From: Podochytrium sp. JEL0797
Lineage: Eukaryota; Chytridiomycota; Chytridiomycetes; Chytridiales; Chytriomycetaceae
Assembly: GCA_027596195.1 (NCBI GenBank)
Contig: JADGJG010000173.1
Span: 1-34,279 of the forward strand
DNA: 34,279 nt
Direction of reading: 5' to 3'
Shown: positions 19,914 through 29,693 of the stretch, in pieces
Layout of the letters: each line of letters opens with the position of its first letter
How positions within the stretch are numbered: position 1 is the stretch's first letter
Position numbers and translations under genes: made by a program
Notes under the pieces: generated by a model
The model's input: the letters and a program-made list of their open reading frames with translations, nothing else
Told to the model about the DNA's origin: nothing
Databases searched by the model: none

Positions 19914-20611
19914 TTAGAATCGGCGGATCTCAAAACGGCCCTTCTTCACACTGCCAGAACTTGCGCCACCAAGTTCTGGCATCGACAGCGCCACCAAATT
20001 CCTTCTTTCCCCGCCACCAACTCTGTCCGACGCACTCCGCCGTGGAATCATGATCCCCCGCGTCAAACTCTCGCTACTGCTCCGGTCGTCGGAATCGGGC
20101 GACATCACAAAATCTGCCGGGTCAACCGAACTCCGCACTCGCACGCGATTCCGGATAAGATCCGTGTCTGGGGTGGTCAGCGACATGATGGATGCGATGG
20201 CGGAAGAGAAGGAATCATGTGAGGTGGTGCCGATTTTGAAGCTGAAGCTGCTGCGGTATCCGAATCGAGGAAGTGTGGAGGGGCGGTCTAGTGAGGCTGG
20301 AGGGGTATCGCTGCCTGCGGGTGCAAAACGTTGATAATGGGCGGAATGGGGAATAAGGGGAATCACGGACCACTCAACAGGTCAAACTGCGACAGCTGTT
20401 CCGTCAGAGTACTGCCCGCAGTACTCGTGGGTGGGTTGCTGTCCTGCAGACTGTTGGAGCGTGAAGAGGAGGGGAAGGCGTGGTCCCAAGCACTGGGCGA
20501 ATGCAGCTGGGCGACGTCTTCGTCAAGCAGAAGCCGGGGCTGCACGAACACTGGCGGGAGCGGGATCTTGAGGCTCTGTGCCTTTCTGCGTGGGGATGGG
20601 AGTGTTTGCAT
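19914..20611 (-). CDS. Ser-rich protein of unknown function
   Basis: Two exons, 20611-20371 and 20314-19914, joined in phase across a 56 bp intron (donor GTCCGT, acceptor CCGCAG), give 213 residues. There is no recognised domain. The protein is rich in Ser, Arg and Pro with several RxxS-type sites (RSNSLQDS, DRSSSESLTRG, IPRRSASDRVG), suggesting a phosphoprotein. The donor is weak, so the join is less certain than others. Another start or an upstream exon is possible: a 34-codon frame at 20952-20851 (MPLVKKQGITVSPIAQLHWY) has coding-like codons and shares the peptide AQLH and 15 identical bases with this exon. The gene converges on the GST gene and diverges from MYND gene B. Confidence 0.6.
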
Positions 20612-21155
20612 GCGGTGCGGCGGTATTGGATGTCAACTTTTGCAATCAATTATTTTTGGAGATGGAGGCTTCGTTTCTCGATCACGCGTGTGTGTTGAAA
20701 AATTTAATTCCCGTTTTTGATTGTGGGGGTGAAAGGGGGAGAGAGAAGGGGAAAGGGAGGAGGAGAAGAAAAGTTCGGCTGCACACCCGCAACTGACACC
20801 GACCCGCTGCTTGGTTGCGCAACACCCCCCCCCCCCCTCCACACTCATACCTAGTTACTATGACTGCCCTTTTCGACGACCACTTGATACCGGTACCAAT
20901 GCAGCTGGGCGATCGGGGAAACCGTGATACCTTGCTTTTTGACGAGTGGCATGATGTTATAATGAGGGCAAGCAATTCGGAAACGCCATGAAGAAGGGAA
21001 ATTTCAGTTTCTCCTTTCGATTCCCCCACTACCCCCCCACTCCTACTCTCCTTTTTGGCACTTCTTCTTTCCTTCTTTTTTGTCTTTTTCTTTCCCTTTC
21101 TTTTTTTTCGTCCGATTTTGTTTGCAACCATCCAAAAAACATCAAACAACACAAC
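20612..21155. other. Divergent intergenic region with poly-C run
   Basis: This lies between the Ser-rich gene (-) and MYND gene B (+). It contains a poly-C run at about 20825-20837, the possible small minus-strand exon at 20851-20952, and a pyrimidine-rich leader (~21000-21110) before the MYND start. Confidence 0.5.
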
Positions 21156-22199
21156 ATGTCAAGCGACCACCCGGGCGACCACCTCGGTCTCGGCATGAGA
21201 CTCTACCGCCTCGGACAGTACCGCGAAGCCCTCAACTCACTCAAAAAGGCATACCAAACTCCTCTTCACGACGGAGTTGCCGCTTGGGCTCAATGGACGA
21301 CGCTCACGCTGATCAGCGATATCATTATTTATCACACGTTCGACGAATCGGACGATATCTTCCTCAAGACGATTCAAAAGGACGAAAACGCCCCGACTGT
21401 ACATCGTGGCCTCAGCGCATCCGTCCGGGCGATGGGGAAGAGGAACCAAGGGGACCACGAGGCGAGCGCAGTTCTGCTGCACAAATGCATTTCGATTTGC
21501 GCAAGGGTGACGGAGGAGGAGCTCGGGTCGCAAATCTTAGTGGGGACGGACGCGAGGACCAAGATGCCGCGATATTCAACGCTGAGAGAGTATCTCGCGC
21601 AGCCGGATTCGTTCTTGACTCTTGCCAAGGCGGGGTTCATGGGGAGGTCCGAGGCGCTCGAGAAGCTCAAGGTGGATTCGAATGGAAACGAGATGGCCAC
21701 CTCATTGGTCAATATGAAGTTGATGTGGGGCGAGGATGTGTCGATGGATCGTCGTTTATCGGATACTGTTATGTTTGAAGAACGAGTGCTGGGACGCTTG
21801 GAGGGACAAAAATGTGATGAGTGCGGCGCATTGGCGCGGGCCGAAAATGGCGAGGTCGTCACGCGGCTCCGAAAGTGCCAGAAGTGTCTCTCCAAGTTCT
21901 ACTGCTCCCCTGAGTGCCAGCGTGCTGCTTGGAAGTCGGGGCACAAAATCTCGTGTCGCGCGCCTGGGGATCTTGTGCGTTTCGATTTTGTCCGGGTTCA
22001 TGGGCTCCAGAACGCGGTGAAAATGAATGGACAAGTGTTCGAGGTGCAGAGGTTGAAATCGGGATCTGCTGCCGACGAGGAGGTCAAGTGGATTGTTTCG
22101 CTTGTTGGGGGAGGTGGGGAGGTGGCAGTCAAGGAGAAAAATCTCACACGTGTGATGTGCAAGGAGGAGCGATGGAATTGGACAGCGTTGGATATTTGA
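21156..22199 (+). CDS. MYND zinc-finger protein B, intronless
   Basis: A single exon of 347 residues starts with ATG at 21156 (context CAACATGTC). The N terminus (LGLGMRLYRLGQYREALNSL) looks like a TPR-type helical hairpin. A MYND finger spans ~219-268: KCDECGALAR, RKCQKCLSKFYCSPECQ, RAAWKSGHKISC. About 80 residues follow: it starts DLVRFDFVRVHGLQN and contains MNGQVFEVQRL and VKEKNLTRVMC, resembling the region after the finger in MYND gene A. No SET domain and no enzyme motif are present. Probably an interaction protein. The shared layout with the gene at 10540-11946 suggests an expanded family in this genome; that is inference. Confidence 0.88.
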   Translation: MSSDHPGDHLGLGMRLYRLGQYREALNSLKKAYQTPLHDGVAAWAQWTTLTLISDIIIYHTFDESDDIFLKTIQKDENAPTVHRGLSASVRAMGKRNQGDHEASAVLLHKCISICARVTEEELGSQILVGTDARTKMPRYSTLREYLAQPDSFLTLAKAGFMGRSEALEKLKVDSNGNEMATSLVNMKLMWGEDVSMDRRLSDTVMFEERVLGRLEGQKCDECGALARAENGEVVTRLRKCQKCLSKFYCSPECQRAAWKSGHKISCRAPGDLVRFDFVRVHGLQNAVKMNGQVFEVQRLKSGSAADEEVKWIVSLVGGGGEVAVKEKNLTRVMCKEERWNWTALDI

Positions 22200-22281
22200 C
22201 GCGCTTTCGCATTGACGCGCGGATAAACTAACGTTGTGGATGGCCTTGATTCTCCGCGAGAAAAATACCGTCTTTCTCGCA

Positions 22282-22872
22282 ATGGAAGATCCACCTTCCC
22301 TCCCTCCCGACGCATCACCCTCCCTCTCTCCGGATGAAACACTAGCACCAGAACCTGCCCGCAAACCACGTAAGCGGAATCGCAACAAAAACAAGACCGC
22401 AGCACCAGCAGTTCCGGCACCCCCACCGCCGCAAGCCCAGCCTCCGCTCCCCGAATGGATCGCACCTCCCCCAATTCCGGCGGGATGGGGCTCGCATCCC
22501 GAGAAACCACCCATGAATCAATCAACCCGTGATCCTGTATGGGACGGCGAGGAGATCCGGCGACTTCTCGAGGGAGCAATCTGCAGGCATCAGCAACAGC
22601 AACAGCAGCAGCAACCACCACCATCCGTGCCAGGTCCAGCACCCAAATCGTCCAAGAAACGGACCCCATTGGTTCCCATTCGGCCGTTGCCGACGACTTG
22701 GGATTCTCCGATTCAAGGAATTGTGGCACTGGATGAAGCGGCGTTGGCGGGGGAGCAGATTGAGGAACCGGTGGTGGGAAAGTCCAAGATACCCGGTGCG
22801 CAGTGGAGGGGGTTGAAATTGGATCCGCGGATTGTGGAGGCGGCACGGGCCAAGTTCGAAGAACTGGATTGA
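22282..22872 (+). CDS. Pro-rich, poly-Gln protein of unknown function
   Basis: An intronless frame; ATG at 22282 gives 196 residues (MEDPPSLPPDASPSLS). An in-frame ATG at 22240 would add 14. A basic patch PRKRNRNKNK is followed by proline-rich sequence (PPLPEWIAPPPIPAGW), a CAG/CAA-encoded Gln run (~8 residues) near 22590, and a C-terminal segment IPGAQWRGLKLDPRIVEAAR that looks folded or helical. There is no domain I recognise. An open 331-codon frame exists on the other strand but has poor composition, so I prefer this strand. The start lies only 82 bp after the MYND B stop. Confidence 0.6.
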   Translation: MEDPPSLPPDASPSLSPDETLAPEPARKPRKRNRNKNKTAAPAVPAPPPPQAQPPLPEWIAPPPIPAGWGSHPEKPPMNQSTRDPVWDGEEIRRLLEGAICRHQQQQQQQQPPPSVPGPAPKSSKKRTPLVPIRPLPTTWDSPIQGIVALDEAALAGEQIEEPVVGKSKIPGAQWRGLKLDPRIVEAARAKFEELD

Positions 22873-23304
22873 AGACCGGAATCAGGGAGTTGCATACTGC
22901 ACACAGCCACGCGCAAAGGAACACGCGAATAAAACGAAATGGCCCTCCCCCGTGCATCTCCTTGATCCGCGCCAAATATCTCGAAATCATCAACGCGCTG
23001 CGTTTCCTTGCGGGCCGTGTATTTCGCAGGAATGCATTTGCTGAATTCCGTGAGGGATTGAAATATGAGGATCAAAAAGGATGCGTGTCAGAAAGGGAAA
23101 CACGCGATGGGAAAGTTTGATTCGTCGTTTTTTCGGAGGCTATTGGTCTGTTGCGGGGGCAATCTCGCTGAGTTGTTGAAGTGCTTTTGATTCGAAGCGC
23201 AGTGCTCTAAGTACCCACAAACTGGAAATCGGGAAGGGGAAGGAAGCGTGTTTTTTTGTTTTTTTTTTGACTGAGAGGCCGTTCATGCTGCCAAAACCTT
23301 TTCA
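22873..23304. other. Intergenic region before oligopeptidase B
   Basis: No supported gene. It contains T-rich runs (~23250-23268) just upstream of the oligopeptidase start. Confidence 0.5.
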
Positions 23305-26080
23305 ATGATCCGAATCGTCCGAAGCTCGCATTGGCTTCCATTCAGCCCATTCAACTTGTCTGCAATGAGCGCACTCCCGATCTCCCTGTGCCTCCTCCAC
23401 ACGCCACGCGATTTCGCTGCGAAATCTTTCCGAAAACTCTCCTCCAAAACGCCACCTCAGATGAATCCGCCCATCGCCCGCAAGGTTGCCACCACCCACG
23501 CTTACGGCCCTGGCACCCCAGACTACTACCACTGGATGAAGGATCAGACCAAGGGAACCAACAAGGCGCCCGAGATTATCGATTATTTGACAGCCGAAAA
23601 TGACTTCGCCAAAGCCGTGCATTTGACTCCGAATGAGGAGCTCTCGGCGGCTCTGTACAAGGAGTTTCTCGCCAAGATCCAGGAGACTGATCAAGACGCT
23701 CCATTCTTCCGGGCTCCATACTGGTGCGTGATGATTGTTGACTCACCCGCGTGACGCGTCTTACCGCCTTTTTTAAACAACAAGGTACTACACGCGTACC
23801 GTCGAAGGCGAACAGTACAGCATCTACTGCAGAAAGCTCAACTCCATGGACGCACCAGAAGAGGAGTACCTTAACATCAATAAGCGCACCGAGGAATACT
23901 TGGACATTGGTGCCGCCTCAGTTTCTCCCTCCCACCAGCTCCTTGCGTATTCTCTCGACACGGCTGGTGATGAAGTGTACAAGATTCACTTCAAGACGAT
24001 CGAGACCGGAGAAGAGTCGGGGGAGGTTGTGGACAATTCGGACGGATCTGTTGTTTGGAATTTCGACAACACGGGAGTGTATTATTTGACGTTGGACGAG
24101 GTTCATCGCCCTTACAAGTTGTGGTATCACGCATTGGGAACAAGTGTTGCGGACGATGTCATGTGAGTTTGTTTTTGGTTTGTCTCATTGTGACTCTTGG
24201 CCCTTGGCGAGGGAAATGTGTGGATGCCAAGGCTCACCAAGGAAAGAGAATGCCAAGGATTTTATTTTTGAGGATGCGCAATGGCCAAGATATGACTTTC
24301 AGTCGCGTCGCAAGCCCCCCCCCCCCCTGTTCCGCTCCCTTCCTACTTTCTAATCATGTTTTATCTCTTCAAAGGTTGTATGAAAACACGGATGAACAAT
24401 TCTGGTCGAGCATCGGCAAAACCAACTCGGGCCGATTCCTCCTCCTCAGCCTCGGATCAGGCCAAACCTCTGAAATCCACTACCTTGACCTTACGAAACC
24501 AACTGCCGGACTGCGGTGCTTCTGCCCACGCGAGTTCCGCCATCAATACGAAATCGAGCACCAGGGCGATTTCTTTTTGATTTTAACGGACGGTGGGGGA
24601 CACTTCCTCAACAAGAAGCTGCAGAGGGTGGATGTGTCCAACACGGCGCGGGAAAGATGGGAGGATGTGATTCCATATGACCCGCTCAGGGAGTTGTGTG
24701 ATGTCACGCCGTTTGAAAAGTTTATGGTGATTGAGGAGCGAGTTGAAGGGATCCTGAGGATGAGGGTGTTGGAGGCTCAGAAGCCGGGCGAGTCGTATTT
24801 GATTCCGTTTGAGGAGGAGATTTTCCAGGCCGTCACGGCGAGTTCGAAGGTGCAGAACTATGGCGAGGACAAAGTGAGATTTGCGTACACGTCTCAGCTC
24901 ACGCCTACGAAGACGATGGAGTATAATTTTGCGACGAGGGCGAAGGTTTTGTTGAAGCAGAAGCCGGGTGAGTCGAATTTTACTTGCGATTTGAGTACCA
25001 GCTTACTTACTCAAACACGCTCCATCTTTTTGACAATTCGATACAGTTCCTGGTGGATTTGACCCGTCACCATACACCCTTAAACGCGTGTTTGTTCCCA
25101 TCCCCGCGGATACGATCGTCAAAGCGCCGTTCGACACTCCTGTCGCGACCGAAATCCCCATCACGCTGCTTTACAAATCGGACCTTCTCAAGAAGAATGG
25201 AAACAACAAGTGTTACTTGTACGGGTACGGCAGTTACGGGATTCCGTTGGATCCCAACTTCAACTCGGACATTTTTTCGTATGTGGATCGTGGGATTGTT
25301 GTGGCGTGGGCGCATATCCGTGGTGGAGGTAAAGTTTTTGTTGAAGGGTTCTGTTTTGGTGTCCCAAATTGGCGGCGGGGGGGAACCAGACAGTTTGGGA
25401 GACAGTGGCGGACGTGGATTTTTCTTAAGACTTTTTATCCCCCAACAGGCGATCTTGGACGCGGGTGGTACGAAACGGGCAAATTCTTGAACAAGAAAAA
25501 CACGTTCACCGACTTTATCGCATGCGCTGAACACCTTGTCGCGCACGGCATCACGCGGCACGATCTCATGGCGATTGAAGGACGCAGTGCCGGTGGATTG
25601 TTGATGGGGGCTGTCTTGAACATGAAGCCGGATATCGCGTACTGCGCCATGGCCGGGGTTCCGTTTGTAGATGTCATCAACACGATGATGGATCCGAGTA
25701 TTCCGTTGACGGTGAATGAGTATGAGGAGTGGGGGAACCCGAACGAGAAGGAGTACTTTGACTACATGTTGAGTTACAGTCCGTACGACAACGTGAAGCC
25801 GGACACGAAGTACCCCAACTTGTTTGTCAAGGCGGGAATCAACGACCCGCGCGTGCAGTATTGGGAGCCGGCCAAGTGGGTGGCCAAGTTGCGCGCGTCG
25901 AACACGAACGGTGGGGAGGCGGACCCGGACAAGAGCGTGTTGTTGTTTGATTGCAAGATGGGGAGTGGCCACTTTGGTGCAAGTGGGCGGTATGGATATT
26001 TGAAGGAGAAGGCTGCCGAATACGCATTTGTGGTGACGCAGTTGGGAGAGGCGGAGAAGAAGGTGGAGAGGCGTGTTTGA
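23305..26080 (+). CDS. Oligopeptidase B (prolyl oligopeptidase family, S9A)
   Basis: Five exons: 23305-23723, 23785-24162, 24375-24967, 25047-25328 and 25449-26080; 767 residues, phases consistent. A cytosolic-type serine peptidase that cuts short peptides after Arg/Lys. The N-terminal part forms the beta-propeller (IGKTNSGRFLLLSL region). The alpha/beta-hydrolase domain follows: YGYGSYGIPLDP, AHIRGGGDLGRGWYETGK, nucleophile Ser604 in EGRSAGGLL, Asp690 in INDPRVQYWEP, His732 in GSGHFGASGRY. The RGGG/DLGRGWYE motif spans the last intron. The first ~50 residues are basic and hydroxylated (MIRIVRSSHW), with later in-frame ATGs at 23365 and 23461, so an organelle leader with alternative starts is possible. 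It converges on the channel gene with 70 bp between stop codons. Confidence 0.95.
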
Positions 26081-26150
26081 GGAGGAAAAAGAGAAAGGAT
26101 AAAAGAATGAAGAAATACATTTATTCAAAAATCAAAGTCAAATTTCATAG

Positions 26151-29100
26151 TTAAGCGACGAGAACAAAAACAGAATCTCCTTCAATCAGGGAAACTGCAG
26201 GCAAAGGATTTGTGAACACAAACGGCAACTTGTTTCCAAACTGGGGATTGCCGCGGCGGTAAAGACCGAGAGGAATGATTCCTTGGCGCAGCGCGAGCTC
26301 TTTGTACAACTCGCCATAAGTACGATTCTGCAATCATGAATTAGCCAAGAAAAACAAATCGAGAGAGAATCATACCAAAAACGACGCAGGGACGGGGATT
26401 TTGCTGATCCAAGATTGCTGCACTCCAAGCGACTCGGGCAAATGGTTTCCGACACCACAGAGAAGCAGAAAGATTTCCAAGAGGCAGGGATTCTTGTGCA
26501 ACTGGAACAACATGCTTCCCAACATTGGAGCAGAAACAACGCGCCCCGAAGCAAACACTGGTGCATGCGAGAACTTGAGTTTGTCACTTGCACCTGCTGT
26601 GATCACAGAGACAACCGTTGGGTTCGGGTGCAGAAACTTGATGAGATTGAGCTTCGACACTTCCAACACGACCGTTTTTTCCGTCTCGATTTCCTTTGCC
26701 ATGTGCATGCGGTGAATGAGCTGAGAAATCATGGCCGCCGAGCTGCCTTGGAACTCTCCCGAATCGGCAGAACCCATGTTCATGACACAAACTTTGGCAC
26801 AGCCGCGAATTCCGGCATTCAAGAGGGAAAGCTTTTCGCGTGGATCACCGATGATGAAGTTGATTTGCGGGAAGAGAGAAAGGGTCGTGTATTCCTCGGC
26901 GGTTGGCTCGCGTTCGGCCAAAAACACGACACGGAAATGGGATTCCAGCCGCGTCGATCTTAAAACGCGAGTCAGCGAATGCGAGTCAACCAGATTCAAC
27001 ACCAACCTCAAGCTGGCGAGAAATTTGAACACGTGATAATCGCCGGTGCAAACAAGCAAGTGGTCCTCCCAATCGCTTGCCGATTCGACAATGAGGTCGC
27101 CGAGGGGAACAGGAACTTCGACAAGGCGACAGACGGGAACATTCAAATCTTCGTAATGAGGACTGGGGAGGCCACATGTGATACCGCGAGGAACGTCAGG
27201 ATGGTTGGAAATTCGCTTGAACGGCTGTTTCGGATGCTCGTCTGCACAAATTTTCGGAATCAGTTTTGGGAGAGAAAAGACGAGAAAGAAATCATACCGA
27301 TGTCGTCCACACTGGATGGCCGAATCTCGACTTGGGGTGATGTCTGAATTTGGGTATGAGGAACTGGATGCTGTAAAAACAAAGTCTCACCATGCTCGCA
27401 ACAAACATGTCAACATCAGCTTCGGATTGGGCAATGAAAATAAGCTCGTCGTTGCTCGACATTCGATAACCCGCGCCTGGGTTGAGAACGAGTGTTTTGC
27501 ACCCAGTGATTGCATCAGAAATGCGCACCCCAATTGCAGTGATGTCGTGCTCGTGGAAAGCAAGCCAGGATACTTCGTTGAAGGGGGCACCGATGCATGA
27601 TTTCACATGCGCCAAATAAATCTCATTTCCAGAGCCGTCGCCATATTGGAATTTCCAAAATTGATCGTAATCCGATTCAGGAGCAGCTGTTGATTCGAAA
27701 AACCGTAAGATAAAGTGGCACTGATGTAATACACATACTTGGACGCAGAAGATTGATCAACAACGTCGAAGCCCCGTCGAACATGACCGTGAGACCGAGG
27801 ACAAGTTGTGTGAGGTCGTCGATGCACATTGCTGAAGGAAACGCGGAAAAGCTTAGTTTTGGTTGCATCAAAAATTGATACAAACATGCGGTGACATTCA
27901 AATCTTGAAATGCGGAGGTGTTGGGACGAAGATTGCTGACAAAGAGTTGAACATTTGGCGCGTATAACCGAACGGCCCAAGCGCGAAGCGTATTTTCTTC
28001 ATCCTCCCTTCGTTGATCTTCAGCAAATCGGTCAGGAACAATGTACACTGCGTTGGCATGTCTAAAAAAGGGGGGTGAGTCGGGGGAAGGAATCGACAGA
28101 TACAAATTCACCAACCTGACGTCGCAACGCTCCAAATCAACAGCCTCCATCCCAGATCCAACCAAATACGTTACGTGGTCCTTATAATTATACGACGTGA
28201 GAATCGCATGGACCGACGGAGTGGCCGGAAAGCGACCAAGCAGAACAATCTTTTCTCGTTTGGAAGACTGGTGTAAATTATTTTTAGAAAGCCGAATCTA
28301 GAAAAAGGGGGTCCCATTTCACCTCTTCGAGAATGGATTCCAAGACGTTCTTGACAGTGGATGCGTGCGACAGGTTTCCAATAACAACATAAAACACAGC
28401 CTTTCCACGCGTGAATTTCCCACCCTTATCACCCTGCCTGTCGGCCATTGCTTCCACGAGTCCGTTGATGAGCTGAGGAAGCACAATGAGAGCCGTCAGA
28501 ATGAGGCACACAACAATGACTCTCCCAGCAGTGGTTGTGGGAGCAATATCTCCATATCCCACGGTTGACATTGTGACAACAACAAAGTAGCTGAGCAAAG
28601 GTTGTTCAGATACGCGGGCACGAGAAACAAACGAACTTACCACGCATCGAAAATGGTGTAATTCTTGCCGTCTGCCCGGAACTCCGTATACTGAAAAGAC
28701 GACATTCCGATGTACATAATCGTTGCAAGAGTGGCACACAGCATGACTGTGCGCTCCGTGACAGTGGAAAAGTTGAAGTTCCGTGTCAAACTGCGGAGAC
28801 GCAAAACACGCTCGAGACGGCCAATGGCAACCAGAGAGCGCAGAAAGTATGGAATGTAGAGGAATCTTCCAGGTGTATACCATATTCCGTTGATGAATGG
28901 GAAAGAGGTCAGAGCATTCACGATGGTCAAATAGCTGAAGAATGCCAGCGTGCGGTTATCAGCGAAGTAGATTGATAGGACCCACGAGAAAATGCTGTAG
29001 AGACTGAATCCAACGGCAGTCCAAAATACGCCCGGAATACGTGCGACCCAAAGAAAGGGGTGGCTGGGCAGGTTCGCCAAAACAACATCGTTTTGGTTGT

Positions 29101-29526
29101 CGATGGACCACTGAATATCGAAGAGGTACAGGCAGCACATGAAGAAGTCGGTGAAGAAGTCCACAAGCGTGAGAAGGTTCAAAAACCGCTCTTCGGTGAG
29201 TCCGAGTGCGCGCAATCCGAAAACAAAGTTGCCGCGCTCATGCTTCAATCGAGTTTCTCGAACAGCTGAATAGCCGTCAATCTTGGTGGTGACAGAGACC
29301 GTGTGAGGATCGGTGGTGCGCTGCAGGGCGTTGGGGGTGCGGGGGGTGCGGGGGAGATAATGGAGATTGTAATCGCCGAGATTAGAACAGTTGGTTTCAC
29401 CACCAAACAAACCTGCACTGCTTGGTGCATGGAATCTGCCTCAATCTTTCCTTCCATGTGGGAATGCTTGGAGTCTGTCGCAATCAGAAAGGAAGGAGAA
29501 GGGAGGCTGGATTTCTGTTCGTTCAT
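26151..29526 (-). CDS. Slo/BK-type potassium channel with RCK domains
   Basis: Nine exons: 29526-29413, 29320-28641, 28590-28323, 28267-28116, 28061-27739, 27686-27391, 27343-27298, 27241-26376, 26327-26151; 973 residues with every phase closing. S1-S6 helices lie at ~80-310, with an S4-like segment FLRSLVAIGRLERVLRLRSL. The selectivity filter is STVGYGD (274-279) in VVVTMSTVGYGDIAP. RCK1 follows S6 (VFYVVIGNL, then HANAVYIVPDRF), with a Slo-like middle (GNEIYLAHVK, GYRMSSNDELIFIAQSE). RCK2 holds GSADSGEFQGSSAAM, FASGRVVSAPMLGSML and NRTYGELYKELALRQGIIPL. Slo channels gate K+ efflux by voltage and by Ca2+ or Na+. No acidic calcium-bowl run is visible, so the ligand is unclear. Codon 265, at a splice junction in the pore, gives Cys where relatives vary. 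Confidence 0.93.
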
Positions 29527-29693
29527 TTTTGTTTTTCCAAAAAGACTCATCAAATTTCATTTGGAAAGTGCGAGAGATGGGTGGGGGAGGGGTGTTCCAG
29601 AAGGAACGCGTCGGCAAGCGACAACTGAAATGTAAAGAGACGATGGGGGAAATCAGCCGATTCTTCTCCTCATCACTTGCAATTCTTTTATTT

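Noticed and set aside
21998..22993. 331-codon minus-strand frame over the MYND B end and the Pro-rich gene
   Set aside because: It overlaps the well-supported MYND B coding region and has no recognisable domain; its length follows from high GC and few stops on that strand.
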